A stretch of 64,000 nt of DNA, taken from the NCBI RefSeq assembly GCF_021462225.1, contig NC_061816.1, forward strand, positions 10,751,390 to 10,815,389, given 5' to 3'. Below are positions 11,451 through 24,129 of the stretch, in pieces. Source of the DNA: Girardinichthys multiradiatus. Lineage: Eukaryota > Chordata > Actinopteri > Cyprinodontiformes > Goodeidae. The notes beneath the pieces are model-generated. The model saw only the letters and a list, made by a program, of their open reading frames with translations. It ran no database searches and was not told where the DNA came from. The number at the start of each line of letters is the position of its first letter. The stretch's first letter is position 1. The translations under genes and the position numbers were made by a program.

Positions 11451-13500
11451 TCTGCTTATATACCGTTATATCCTCCCTAAAAATGCGGCTGGACAACAGA
11501 TACAGTATCAAACTTGGGAAAATGTTATGGCATATTTTCAAATACAACTTTTTGGACAGTTTAACTCCTCTGCTTTGTTTACACACAGGGATCCAGATAG
11601 GGACGTTTAGTGATGATATTTTGTGACTTGAAACATTATGCTCCACTGCGTTCCTTGTACATTGTGTTCTTCGTTCCAAAGAGGTATTTATTTCCAGTGA
11701 TTTTCCACGTCAGTCTGACTGGATAAGCTGCTGAGACCCCCTTTGGAAAAAAAGCTTAGAGACACAACATTAAACTGACATTAAAACGCATCGGTTGTAA
11801 TTTAGCTGTCTGTTCAGCTGCCAGACCGGAAGAAGAGAAATGTTCTGCTTTTTAAACACAAAAACTACAAAACGATGAGGGGCAACTCAGGAAGGAGTAA
11901 CCAGTATTTTATTCTGAACGCTAAGAAACAAACAGGACCATTATTATTTTTCTATTTTGGTTGCTGCTGTTTGCACTCTGATTTTCTGTTTTTCTCCTTT
12001 AAAATGTTGAACTTTTTAATATTTGTTTCACTAATATTATGCTACACATGTTTTATATATTTTCCACCAGGGCTGCTGATAAATGTTGATTATGTTTATG
12101 CAAAACAATAAATAGACCAAAATAACCCACAATGAGGGTGAAAACAGATAATTTATTTTTCTTCTCATCTGACCATAAAACCTTAGCTTGTGTTGATTTT
12201 GGAGCAGGGGCTTCTTTCTTAGCGATGTGAAACGTGCCGCACTGTCAGCAGTGAACCTGGTGTTTCAGAATCTATCGAATGGATTACCATCAGTACATCT
12301 GAGCCTGGATCTGATTTATTTTACATGCATTTATAATTGTGAACATTTAAGCTTCTTTAATTTCGTTTGGGAGCACTGAATGAATAACGACTGCCAGTCT
12401 GGCAAATGTGAAAAGGATAAAGCCGTTTGTCTAATATGGATAAAAATAAGGGCACTACCATAACTATTACCTAATTTTTAATTCAATAACCAAATGTGGA
12501 AGATGATTAAAATGAAATGCAAAGCCGAAAACAATCTACATCTGCTCAAATGTGATAGATTCAGAGCCGATGACCACTGAGGAGTCCGATAAGCAAGATC
12601 TGCAGATACATTCTTCTTGACATATATTTAACAAGGTGGTTACTGTTGGAATGAGACATCATTATGCTGCAGATTTCAGTAAATGTTGATATGCTCCATG
12701 CATTCTCTAACTATGAACTCAAAGATCTGAAGCAGAGCATCAAATTCAGCTGACATCGTGTGGTATCAGATGTGCACACTTAGTAAAAACAGGGAAACTC
12801 AGGGAATTCCGTTTGACTTAGACTTTTGAGAGAAATGTAACAACGGGTGAGTAAAAAGTTGCCAAATAAATTAAGATAAAGCTGTCTAAACAGACAGACT
12901 GAAGATGTTGGCCTGATAGCAACACCAATGTGGGGATGACTCTTTGGACCTGTGTGATCGTTGTTCAGAATGTTATTTTCTCTAAGCTGTGGTCATGAAA
13001 ATACTGCAAAAGCTGACTTCAGAAATTATCCATCTGCGGCTCCTCTCTGATGACTGTATGTGGAAAAACGTCCAATAAAACTGAGCCATGAAAACAAGAT
13101 TCTTTGAGCAGCCACTTATTGCTTCTGCTCTGTAGACTTCTGTAGTCAATACAGGGTCTGAATGTTCGGGGAAATCTCAAAAACAGAGCCAGGAAGAGTC
13201 AGAGGAACAGCGGATTGTAGATAATAAACAGTTTAAGCTCCAAGATTCAATGTGGGATTCTGTCCAAATTTTATGGGAACTGTTCTTCTGAAGCAAAGGA
13301 TAACATCAAACAACATGAGAGTTCCTGGTGGGAAAAAAACAAAAAATGACAGCTGCTCGTGATGATTACCAGAAACAATAAACTGGAGGGGTTTGTTAGA
13401 TGGGTTGGTAACCCATGTCACATGACCTATGTCATATGATCTACAAACCCCTTCTGAAATGGCCATTGTTGCTCCACTGAAAAAAAACATATAGTCGGCA
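11451..13500. other. Intron 2 sequence, nothing recognised
   Basis: About 2 kb of AT-rich DNA without an identifiable gene or repeat. Open frames are short and have no family signature. Confidence 0.4.
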
Positions 13501-13504
13501 GGTT

Positions 13505-13570
13505 TTGGGTGCGGCTCGTAGCGTAGCCTCAGTCCTCGACGCAGACGTCCCGGTTTTGTGTCCTGACCTA
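13505..13570 (+). repeat. Possible degraded tRNA-derived SINE head
   Basis: CGTAGCCTCAGT followed by CCCGGTTTTGTGTCC resembles a worn A box and B box (GGTTCGANTCC) of a tRNA-derived SINE. No complete tRNA fold is evident. Weak call. Confidence 0.25.
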
Positions 13571-13817
13571 AGGAAACCTTTCCTACATGTCTTACCACTC
13601 ATTCCACCCCATTTCTAGAACGGTCCACTTTGAAATAAAGGTCACTAATGCCAATTTCTCCCATAAAATTTCAAATACATCAATCCTACCTTTAAATCAG
13701 CGGCAACCATGTATATTTTTCGTTAATAGTAGGATTTGATTTAGAAAAGACAGGTGGTTTTTTAAATTATCTTCTGCAAATTCCAAACATTTTCTAAATT
13801 TACCAACAAGTATTATG

Positions 13818-15470
13818 CCCCATTGCACCCTAAGGTGCCCACTAAAGGGAGTAAACCCCAGGAAGGCGGCCAGACCAGATGGAGTGACTGGGAGGGTCTT
13901 CAGAGAGTGTGCAGATCAGCTGGCCGGGGTCTTCACCAACATCTTAAATGAGTCACTGTCCCAGTGCTTCATACCACCCTGCCTTAAGTCAGCCACAATC
14001 ATCCCACTGCCAAAGAAGACCACCACCAGCAGTCTAAATGACCATAGACCAGTTGCCCTTACACCTGTGGTCATGAAGTGTTTTGAGAAACTGGTCTGAC
14101 CCCACCTCATGCCCTGCCTCCCACCCACATTCGAACCATTTCAGTTTGCATACAGAGCTAACAGATCGACAGATGACGCCATCTGCAGAGCGCTCCACAC
14201 CACCATCTCCCATCTGGAGCAACAGGGGCGTTATGCCAGGCTGCTCTTTGTTGAGTTTAGTTCTGTCTTTAGTACCATACTCCCAGACAGATTGGCAATG
14301 AAGCTACTGGAAATCGTACTTCCAGCCACCACCTGCTGCTGGATCAGAGATTTCTTCTCAGACCGTGAACAGAGAGTCAGGGTCTCTCCACGGCCCTCAG
14401 CCTCAACTTTGGCTCTCCACAGGGTTGTGTACAGAGTCCTCTGCTTTATATTCTGTACACCAACAACTGCATCAGCACCCACCCAGACAATGTCATCAAT
14501 ACATTTGCTGATGACACCACCTTAGTGGGACTCCTCTTTGGAGGTGACGAAACTGCTTACAAGGAGCAGGTCCAGAGGCTGGTGGCCTGTTGCACAGTCA
14601 ACAACTTGGTCCTCAACACCTCCAAGACAAAAGAGATAATTGTGGACTTCAGGAGGAGGAAGCCTTGTCTGCAGCCCATCTCCATAAATGGAGAGTGTGG
14701 CCAGCTTCAAGTTCCTGGGTGTGCACATGGAGGTCCAACACCTCGGCGGTTGCACAACAGTGGCTCCACTTTCTGAGGTTCCTCAGGAGGATCAACCTGA
14801 AGAGGGAGCTGCTCAATGGCGAGTGTGCTGACGTACTGCATCTCTGTGTAGTTCTCCGGCTGCACTATGGCACACAAGAAAGGACTACAGAGGATTGTTA
14901 ACAATGCCCAGAAGATCATGGGGCACCCTCTTCCCTCCCTCAGGGACCTCTACACCAACCACTGTCTCAAGAGGACCGGCAGCATTTTGAGTGACAGTAC
15001 CCACCCAGGACACCGGGTGTTTCAGCTGCTGCTCTCTGGCAGACGTTTCTGTGGGCTAAAAACATGGACAAACAGACAGACAGTTTTTACAACAGGGCCA
15101 TGGCCCAGTTAAATACAAACAGGTGATAAGCTCATGTGTCGTTTCAGTTACAGGTCATGTGCAATAAACAGATGTGTAATTTTCCATTTAAATAACAGTG
15201 CAATAGTTTTCTTACAATTTCCGACACATGTATAGATGTGCAATGCTCATATTCATCCTTTTAAATATCCCAATATGTTTCTGTTTAGTCTTGTCTGTCG
15301 TTTCTTAATTTGTATATAGTGTTTTTTATATTGTTTCTCATATTGTTTTTATAAAAGCATGTCTTATGCAGTTATTTATTATTATTTGACATGTCTTGCA
15401 CTGAGGAGAGTACCTTGCCCCAATTTTGTTGTGTTCACCTGTTCAATGACAATAAAGATTCTTCTTCTAT
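13818..15470 (+). mobile_element. Rex1/Babar-like LINE, 5'-truncated, inactive
   Basis: The reverse transcriptase appears in several frames: [20 protein letters not shown] (13850-13910), [20 protein letters not shown] (14036-14096), FEPFQFAYRANRSTDDAICR (14130-14190), VEFSSVFSTILPDRLAMKLL (14250-14310), then ADDT near 14508 and TSKTKEIIVDFRRRKP (14620-14665). The 3'UTR ends GACAATAAAGATTCTTCTTC near 15467, a typical LINE tail. Frameshifts are numerous. It is antisense to fgf14 in intron 2, and its 3' end lies 43 nt from exon 2. The FSS-FST motif matches the region targeted by Rex1 primers. Confidence 0.85.
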
Positions 15471-15513
15471 TGTGTGGAGACCCTGTATCAGTCTGTGTGT
15501 GATGTGTACTAAC

Positions 15514-15624
15514 AGGAATTGGTGCTGTCGTCTTTGGTCCCGTCCAGACATCCATCCTGGCCCATCTGGAGATAGAAGCCTTGCCTGCAGAACAACCTGG
15601 TCACTATGCCCTTCAGCTGTGGTT
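15514..15624 (-). CDS. fgf14: fgf14 exon 2 (start of FGF core)
   Basis: This 111-nt exon is bounded by acceptor TTGTAG (15630-15625) and donor GTTAGT (15513-15508), phase 1 on both sides. It encodes [20 protein letters not shown], then [17 protein letters not shown], the first beta strands of the FGF core. Spliced to exon 3, the split codon becomes TCT (Ser). TRL-C-RQG and [10 protein letters not shown] identify FGF14 within the FHFs. The segment usually read as HPDG is GQDG here, and the following Ala/Thr is Cys; both are unusual for this motif. The 3' end of an oppositely oriented LINE stops at about 15470, only 43 nt beyond the donor. The short matching read of the opposite strand is not a gene. 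Confidence 0.95.
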
Positions 15625-16305
15625 CTACAAGAGAAAACATTACACATAATTATATGCTTTAAATCACAGTCTTCATATTACAGATGAGTTTGAACTAACT
15701 TTAGCAGAATTTGGTCACTAATGCACAATGTCATCCTGTGAACCAGTCTCCTGGATGCACCATGGAGGGCACCTTTGTGATAAAACACCTCTTTAAAGAA
15801 GCACAATGTGACCACATGTAACCTCCTGCATCCTGAGGGATTTTCTTTGGAGAGTCTAGTCAAGCACATCCAATCCATTACAGGATTTTTGGACTAATCC
15901 GTCCTTCGTGGTCATTGTTCTGCTTGAATAACATTGATAAATTATTTCTGAAGCTTTGATACTAAAGTGCAGCCTCGCAGCAGTTTTGTATATACCCTGC
16001 TGGCCTTGTGATTTTACAGTATATTGATCTACAGGTATCTTGTGTTTTCCTTTATCATAAGAGCGCAGAAAAATAGGACAACCTGAAATCCTTAATCCCT
16101 GATTCCTCAATGCAAGAAGAACTTTTCAGAGTTGTGTTGCAAGCCTGAACTGTGTGTTTATGAGCTAATTAAATTAAGATTAAGTCAAACATTAAAATAT
16201 TGAGGCTTCACTGTGTCTGCACTAAAATTATAGTCAGAGTTACACTAGTATCTGTCTTTTTTACATTTACAATCCCCATACTTTGTTCTTAACATATAGG
16301 GTATA

Positions 16306-17532
16306 CAGGGGTTGAACAATGAAACTGAAACACCTGTCATTTTAGAGTGGGAGGTTTCATGGCTAAATTGGACCAGCCTGGTAGCCAGTCTTCATTGATT
16401 GTACATTGCACCAGTAAGAGCAGAGTGTGAAGGTTCAATTAGCAGGGTAAGAACACAGTTTTGCTCAAAATATTGAAATGGACACAACATTATGGGTGAC
16501 ATACCAGAGTTCAAAAGAGGACAAATTGTTGGTGCATGTCTTGCTGGCGCATCTGTGACCAAGACAGCAAGTCTTTGTGATGTATCAAGAGCCACGGTAT
16601 CCAGGGTAATGTCAGCATACCACCAAGAAGGACGAACCACATCCAACAGGATTAACTGTGGACGCAAGAGGAAGCTGTCTGAAAGGGATGTTCGGGTGCT
16701 AACCCGGATTGTATCCAAATAACATAAAACCACGGCTTCCCAAATCATGTCAGAATTTTATGTGCACCTCAACTCTCCTGTTTCCACCAGAACTGTCCGT
16801 TGGGAGCTCCACAGGGTCAATATACACGGCCGGGCTGCTATAGCCAAACCTTTGGTCACTCATGTCAATGCCAAACGTTGGTTTCAATGGTGCAAGGAGC
16901 GCAAATCTTGGGCTGTGGACAATGTGAAACATGTATTGTTCTCTGATGAGTCCACCTTTACTGTTTTCCCCACATCTGGGAGAATTACGGTGTGGAGAAG
17001 CCCCAAAGAAGCGTATCAGTGATGGTTTGGGCTGCCATATCATGGCATTCCCTTGGCCCAATACTTGTGCTAGATGGGCGCGTCACTGCCAAGGACTACC
17101 AAACCATTCTTGAGGACCATGTGCATCCAATGGTTCAAACATTGTATCCTGAAGGCGGTGCCGTGTATCAGGATGACAATGCACCAATACACACAGCAAG
17201 ACTGGTGAAAGATTGGTTTGATGAACATGAAAGTGAAGTTGAACATCTCCCATGGCCTGCACAGTCACCAGAACTAAATATTATTGAGCCACTTTGGGGT
17301 GTTTTGGAGGAGAGAGTCAGGAAACGTTTTCCTCCACCAGTATCACGTAGTGACCTGGCCACTATCCTGCAAGAAGAATGGCTTAAAATCCCTCTGACCA
17401 CTGTGCAGGACTTGTATATGTCATTCCCAAGACGAATTGATGCTGTATTGGCTGCAAAAGGAGGTCCTACACCATACTAATAAATTATTGTGGTCTAAAA
17501 CCAGGTGTTTCAATTTCATTGTCCAACACCTG
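16306..17532 (+). mobile_element. Tc1/mariner DD36E element with TIRs and TA target site
   Basis: A 1227-bp element. The ends at 16306-16336 and 17502-17532 are inverted repeats of about 31 bp with three mismatches (CAGGGGTTGAACAATGAAAC versus CAGGTGTTGGACAATGAAAT). TA flanks both sides (16304-16305 and 17533-17534), the expected target duplication. It contains one transposase gene broken by a single stop and a single frameshift, so it is young compared with the other Tc1 remnants here. It is inserted in the fgf14 intron just upstream of exon 2, antisense to the gene. Confidence 0.92.
16492..17480 (+). pseudogene. Tc1/mariner (DD36E) transposase, two lesions
   Basis: A cut-and-paste transposase. 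The N-terminal paired-like HTH is at 16492-16720 (FKRGQIVGACLAGASVTKTA, SRATVSRVMSAYHQ), and a second DNA-binding part follows (NSPVSTRTVRWELHRVNIHG, 16770-16830). Catalytic residues: first Asp in VLFSDESTFTVF (16935-16970), second in YQDDNAPIHTA (17165-17200), Glu in SPELNIIEPLWGVLE (17265-17310). I count 36 residues between the second Asp and the Glu (DD36E, the spacing described for the Incomer group). A TAA at 16720-16722 interrupts the frame, which reopens unchanged at once; a one-base shift occurs near 17010-17025. Intact length would be about 330 residues. Confidence 0.9.
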
Positions 17533-17639
17533 TATGTCTATTAGTCATTATAGAAAACAATTGCTAAACTTATAGGACGCTTTCTACTATAAGAAAATAG
17601 TTTCAGTCAGAGTACAAATCTTAGTGCATCAAGAAAAAC

Positions 17640-18235
17640 TAACCAGCCTTGAGAGGATTGTAAAGCAAAATCAATTCAAGAATTTGGGAGAGTTTCAGAA
17701 GTAATGGACTGAGTGCTGTGTTTTCTGAAGTCTACAGTCAACGCAGCCATCTACCAGGACATTTTAGATCCCTCCTTCTCCTGACAAGCTTAATGGAGAA
17801 GCTGATTTCATTTTTCCGCATGACTTAGTACCGACCCACACTGCCAAAGGTACCAAAAGCTTGTTCATTGACCAGCGAGTTACTGTGCTTGATTAGGCAG
17901 CAAACAGGCTTAGATAACCTATGGAGCATTGTCAAGTGACACCAGACCCAACAATCCAGATGACCTGAAGGCAGCTATCAAAGCAACCTGGGCTTCTATT
18001 ACAACTCAGCAGAACTACAGGCTGATCACCTCCATGCCACGCCACACTGATGCAGTAAGTCATGCAAAAGGAGCCCCAACCAAGTATTGAATGCGTAGAA
18101 ATGAACATTCGTTTCAGAAGCCTGACGTTTCTGTTAAAATAGCCTTTCTTATTGATCTTATATAATATTCAAAATTTTCTGAGACACTGAATTTTGGGTT
18201 TTCGATAATCTAGTTTCAAACAATCCAGTTAACCA
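17640..18235 (+). mobile_element. DNA-transposon remnant (family D)
   Basis: TTGACCAGCGAGTTACTGTG, ATGACCTGAAGGCAGCTATC and the end GAGACACTGAATTTTGGG (about 18180-18200) match a common fish DNA-transposon family. A second copy lies in inverted orientation at 30930-31975. Coding frames are destroyed. Confidence 0.6.
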
Positions 18236-20650
18236 ATTAATCAAGTTTAACAGTAAAAACCTTTTTCCATAGCCGTATCGAGACAAGGAAAATATTTGAA
18301 TAAAATTCACCAATGTTCCAGACTTGAACTGATTGTATAGGAACCCAGAAAAGGGAAAAGAAAACAGCGATGTCTCACACGGGGACTCAAACTGTGAGTG
18401 AAAACACGAGCAAACACCTGCTGCCAGAGCATACGTGTAAAGGGCTCCTTGAATGTATCTCAGAGATAGAAATCTACTTTAGCAAAATATCTGCATCTGT
18501 TGAGATGCCCTCAAAATGAGGATGGATGAGGAATTGCCCTTCACATTTTAGGGGATACCAAAATAGTGGAATCAAGATATATAATGATAGACAGTAAGGG
18601 GATAATGCAATCTCAGGTTTAATAAGCATTTAATTAGATTTTTAAAATCAGCCTAAAAAGACAGCAGGTAGATTTTAGATCCTAGTCTAATTTACTGTTA
18701 TCTGAGAGATTTTGTGTTGCAGCTACTAAAAGTCTCATTGGCCCTTTGCCGTCTGGCATGACGCATGTTGCAACAAAAATGAAAAGAAATAAACAAAATG
18801 AATCTTCCGGAAACAACAGCTGTTTAGAACGAGAAAGACATAAATGAACTGAAGCCTTCAAAGTGGTCACCTAATATGGCCGTTCACCCAAACGCATGTG
18901 ACCACGCCCATGAATCCCGTCAGCGAGTCTGTTGTTATAACGAGTGTGGGAATCCCCCTTGTGTGTGCGAGACAGAAGGTGAATCATTGAAGGTACACCC
19001 TCTGATGCACAGAAACCGAAAAGAGTTCCGACTGACCCAGTTTGCCAGGAGGAGCGAGAGCCGAGTGTGAGGGGTGTTTTCCATCTTTGAGGGGTCCATC
19101 TTGTGCAGCAGGAGAGAGGAGCAGTGATGCTCAAAACCAGCTCTTCAACTGCAAATCCCAGCGCACTACATGGCATGATGCGTAGTGAAGTCAATAAAAA
19201 GAATTACGATCTGGCACAGAAAGAGATTTTATTCATCCACTCAATATATATTAAAAATCTCCTGACAATAACGCCTATGGCCCTTTCTACCCCTTTATAG
19301 TTATAAATTATGCCAGAAATATTAATATGAACACACTGCCTGCATAAAGCCTTCATATCTGTCTCACTGTCCATTGTTATGCATGGTCCCAGACAGCTTC
19401 TAAAAGCAGCGTTCCTACATAATCTTTATGTAATAATTCCTGAAATTTCCAGACTCAGCGCCAGGGTTCCCAGTCTTTCATTTGTGTTAAAATCTAAAAT
19501 ATTATTGTTTGACACTTAATGACTGTTGAGAAGAAAGGAAGGAAGGAAGGATACAAAGAAGGACACAACATTTATATAGATGTGATAGAGAATAAAGTCC
19601 TAAATAGACATGTCAATAGTATTTATATGCAATATAAATATAAACATTAAAATATATCAATTTAAAAACAAAACAGTTGACCAAAGTGCTTCAAAAGCAG
19701 CAAAGATAAGAAAAGTAAAATAAAATAAAGTAAAATCATGAAGAGACATGTAATGAGGATCTTTTCTGGGATTTTATGGTCAGAGCAATTTAGTTAAATA
19801 AATTGGTGTCAAACTTTTAAGGTAAATAAAATAAATTTTCAAACACGAAGATGAATAGGCAGCCAGTGCTAAAACTGATATCTGTTAACAGATGTGCTGC
19901 AGCATTTTGGACAAACGGCAACTAATGACGCCATGATTGTTAAATGCTCGTATAGAGGGAAATGCAATAGTTTAATCTAGAGGTGATGAATGCATTGGTT
20001 AGTGTTTCCAAGGTCTTTTGACTGAAGAAATAAAATTGCTTTAGCAAATGAATGTAACTGAGTAAAACTGCTCTCCACAACTGATCTTACCCACCCTCTC
20101 TAATTGAAAATATTTATCTAAAACATAATTTCCATTCTTTTCCAGATCTGGACTCAGTCTCCTGCCATTTTACATAAAGCAGAATTACATAGCTTTATTA
20201 GGAGGTATCACAAAGTATTGTTGTTTCAGAACTTAAGCAGGAGCCGCATACAGCTCCCTGCCCGGTTCTGTTAGGAGCCTGGTGCTGTGTAATAAAGATT
20301 TTGGTGGCCTAATGTAATAACAGAACATGTTTCAGGCTTGTTGTTGTGACTCCGCCAACAGAAATGTTTATGGCTGCAGTTTTATTTGGAAAAAAACAAA
20401 ATGAAGGCTTTCTTGAAGTTGTTTTGACATCTTCACTAAAACCCACATCTGTAAGCCCATAGCGGAGTGGCCTCTTTCTGTTGAATATTAAACAAAATAC
20501 ATGAGGAGGCAACAATCAGTCAGTCTGTTTTTCTCCATAACAAGCTGGAAAGCAAATAAAACTCCTTATGGGTTCACAGTTAAACCTAAAATTGTTGTGA
20601 AATAACTTATGCAGGAGATGACTGAGACACCAGTGGAATATACCAAGACC
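18236..20650. other. Intron sequence between exons 1a and 2
   Basis: No transposon family recognised. The block 18870-19170 is less AT-rich and without repeats, so it could be tested as conserved non-coding DNA. A short (GGAA)n run lies at about 19535-19550. Confidence 0.35.
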
Positions 20651-20654
20651 AAGT

Positions 20655-21430
20655 AATGTATAGTTGTGAAGCTGAAGGAAAATGGCACATGGCTTTTAAC
20701 ATTTATTACAAATAAAATCTAAAAAGTGTGGCATTTGTATGATCCTACCACCACCATGTGTCACCATGGGGACTGTCTGTTCAGGTTTTCCACCACATCG
20801 TCATTTGCATGTTGGATAAAAAGTTCAATTTTGGTCTCATCAGACTAGAGCACCTGATCCCATACATAGCCCATTCAGGGCTTGTGAGAAAGCCACCTGA
20901 GGTACCTTTTATGGTTTTCTTCTAGTCACTCTTCCATAAAAGACAAGATTTGTAAAATTAAGCAGCTGTCAGATTCTCCCAGTGCATCTCTGTAGCTCCT
21001 CCAGAGTAACCATGGGCCTCTCGGTGGCTTTCTGATTAATGCTCACCTTGCTGAGCCTACCAAGATATGGAAAGCCATGTCTTGGTAGGTTTGCTCTGAG
21101 AGATGTTCAAAGCTTGGGGTGTTGTTTTATAACCTCAATCTTCCTCCCTGACCTGTCTGCTGTGTTCCTGGGTCTTCATGATGATGTTTGTTCTCTAACG
21201 TTCTCTAACAAACCTTTGGGGGCTTCACAGAGCCGCTGTATTTATACTTGGATTAAACTGGACACTAGTCGACTCTGTTTTTGAAATAATTTTGAAAACC
21301 ATATCCACTTTTACTTCCATTTCACAATTAAACACCATTTCATTTTGGTCTATCACAAAACTCAATAAATACCCTCAGGTCTGTGGCTGTAAGGAGACAA
21401 AATGTGAAAACGTTCAAGGCCATTCCACGT
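20655..21430 (-). mobile_element. Tc1-like remnant (family A), both ends visible
   Basis: Left end GAAGGAAAATGGCACATGG and right end GACAAAATGTGAAAACGTTC are the inverted subterminal signatures of family A. Inside, TTGGTCTCATCAGACTAGAG, CTCCTCCAGAGTAACCATGG and GCCATGTCTTGGTAGGTTTG are minus-strand transposase segments. Many frameshifts. Confidence 0.75.
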
Positions 21431-21431
21431 T

Positions 21432-24128
21432 TCATTTGTAAGGCTATGAGTTCACTATAGTGCGCGAAATGTGCACAACACAAATGTTGAACACACTCCT
21501 CACATTAAATAAGAACGCATCAACTTAGGCAAAAGCGTCCTTTAAAAGCTTATTGACCTTACGCACTCCTAATTACAGCAGGACAGTGATGAAACGCAAT
21601 AAAACCCCCCAAGACACAACTAATTTTGTTTTGATTACACCCCTTCTCCATTTTCCAGTGGTCACTTTTTATCTCCTTATTTCAAGGCTAATGAAGCTAC
21701 CTGGGGGTCTCGATAACACTTGCAGAGATATATTCGACTTGTCGTAGCTATGCTGCCCAGCAGATGACAACCAGGGCCACAGTTTTCACGGCTTGTGTGT
21801 TCTTTGCAGACCTCCCGCTTCTTCATAAAAAACAAAATCAGACATTAATATTAGGGTAGATTCTCTGTTCTTTATTCTCAGGACATAACCAGATTGGGGC
21901 CATTTTCAATATCATCCCCTGAACGTGTACTATAAGAGCCAAAAACAAATATCTCCAACGGAATATTAAATGAAGGTCTTCAATGCAATTTCCTTTCACA
22001 TTTATTCATTGTGTTCATTCAATTATTTGGAAAATAGACATGGATATGTGTTGTAAAAGTAAAAATACATCAGTTTCACTGTATTTAGACACAAACTTAG
22101 CACCAAAACAAATAACAAGACCCGATTACTTTAATTTAAAATAGTAAAGCAACACTAATTCCAACTGCTGCTAAAATAATAGTGATTATTTATTATTTTA
22201 GAAATATTTTTCAAACTACACAACCTGCCTTCCTATTCAAGCAAAGGCAATATGTAGGAGATCTCCTTCACCCATCTTAATGGGAATGTGCAGCAACAGG
22301 TGGGAGAGGGACAGCAATGCTTTCTCAGGTTGTATTGCAAACAACCTGAGAAAACTGATTGATAGGACACACTAAATGGACTTAAAACTGTAGGAAAGGA
22401 CATTTTTTGTTGTTTTTTCTTAAAACTCAATATACTTTGATACCAGCAACTGGCAGTTAAAACTGAATCGAAATGTGCTTTAACATCTTAGTTACATTTA
22501 CACAATCAGGTTATGGCAGTTTATAAATACCTTTTTTATTGTGTTTTACAGGTTAAATGTGATATTATAATTCTGCACCATAAGAGCCTGGCATTGTAGC
22601 TGTGTGGTGTACACTGGAGAGCCATCATATGTATTTGCCATCCTTATTTTGCATGAACTGTTGCATACGAGTAAATAATCTAAAGTAGCGTTATTGTGGG
22701 TCTTTGCACACGTAAATGCCGCTTCATCAGCTCATCATTCACTTCTCTTTCTGCCGAATCGTCCACCTGCTTGTCCGTTTATTCAGACTCTGATCCACTC
22801 TTGCTCAGCAACCAAGGTGAGATTCCCACTCTTCCCAGTATCTACATGCCTGTTTTTTTTTTTTGTAACTAGGGAAATTCCCATTCTTATGTTGCCATGG
22901 GAACAGTCTCGTGATTCCAGACTGTTCCAGAGAAAGGGTATTCCCCCATCCACACACTCACACACACACACATTTGTTCTCACATTGCCCGTCTTTTGGA
23001 GACGATGCGATCTGATTGAATCAGTCAGCCAATCAAGGCTGCCACGCAGATTTGACATATTGCATTGTCTGTTAATTCGTCTACACGCAGAGCTAAGCAG
23101 CGTACACAGTAGCACCTCATACAAACCAGGCATTGAAGATCGCACACACACACGGCATCTTGCCAAACAAAAGGCACCCAAGTGAATAATGCATCCATTT
23201 TATCCTCATTTACCTCAGGTCGATAAGTGATTACAGACGCATGCTGAGATGTAAACGGCAGATTTATGGGAATCTAGAATGATGAACCTGAATTAATGCC
23301 AAGAAAGGATAATGATCTAATTCCTTGCAAGTCTGGAAGGAATCTTTATACTTTTGTACATTATTCTAGATTCTGAGACAGGAACATACTTTATAGGAAA
23401 AACACTGGTGTCATTTATTGAACAAGTGCATCATCCACAAGGAAAGCCTAGTCCAGGGAGCCAGTCATGGGCATGCAGAAGAAACCACAGAGCTTATTAA
23501 TCACCAGCAATGTCTTTAACATGAAACAATCTGGCTATGGCTCTCCATTCGATTCCCTTTTTCCACCTCGGGTCAAATCCAAGTTGCGTCATGAAACCAG
23601 AGTTGCAGAGCTGCCTTTTAACTTAGCCTTTGACTCATGTTCTTCCAGAGAAATGCTCAGGTGTCATCAGGGGTCATCTGAAAGACACGGGGCCCTCTTT
23701 ACATGTCCCTACTAAATGCCAGGTCAGGCTTGAGCACGCTGGATGATTTGTTGGTTCAAATAACAATTTCATTTCCATCGGATGCTTATGATGCCATTTG
23801 TGTGTGTGTGTGGTTTTTTTTGTGCAAATTGTCACCTTAATTTCAATGCGCTGACATTTCCAAATTGCATCTCTGAGACATATTCTCATTTAAGCGCATT
23901 ATCAATTCCACCTTCACAGCCTTCACAGATTTTATAATCGCGGCTGCGGCTATGAGGAAAAAACTGCAAATCAAGAGCACAGAAGCAAGCCAACTGCTAA
24001 CCTCAAGGCTCCTTGTTAACAACCACAGAAATGGACTGGGCCTATTGCAGTAAGCAGTAAAATCTATTTTTAAATTACCCAGAAAATACCTGGCAAGAGC
24101 GTCAAAATACCTTAGACTTTTTCACCTT
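21432..24128. other. Intron sequence with short simple repeats
   Basis: No gene recognised. A CA-type microsatellite lies at about 22952-22973 and a TG run at 23801-23812. The frames at 22694-23185 on both strands overlap each other and have no domain. Confidence 0.35.
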
Positions 24129-24129
24129 T

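Noticed and set aside
22694..23185. Overlapping long frames on both strands
   Set aside because: No domain, no splice context, and mutual overlap; taken as chance frames.
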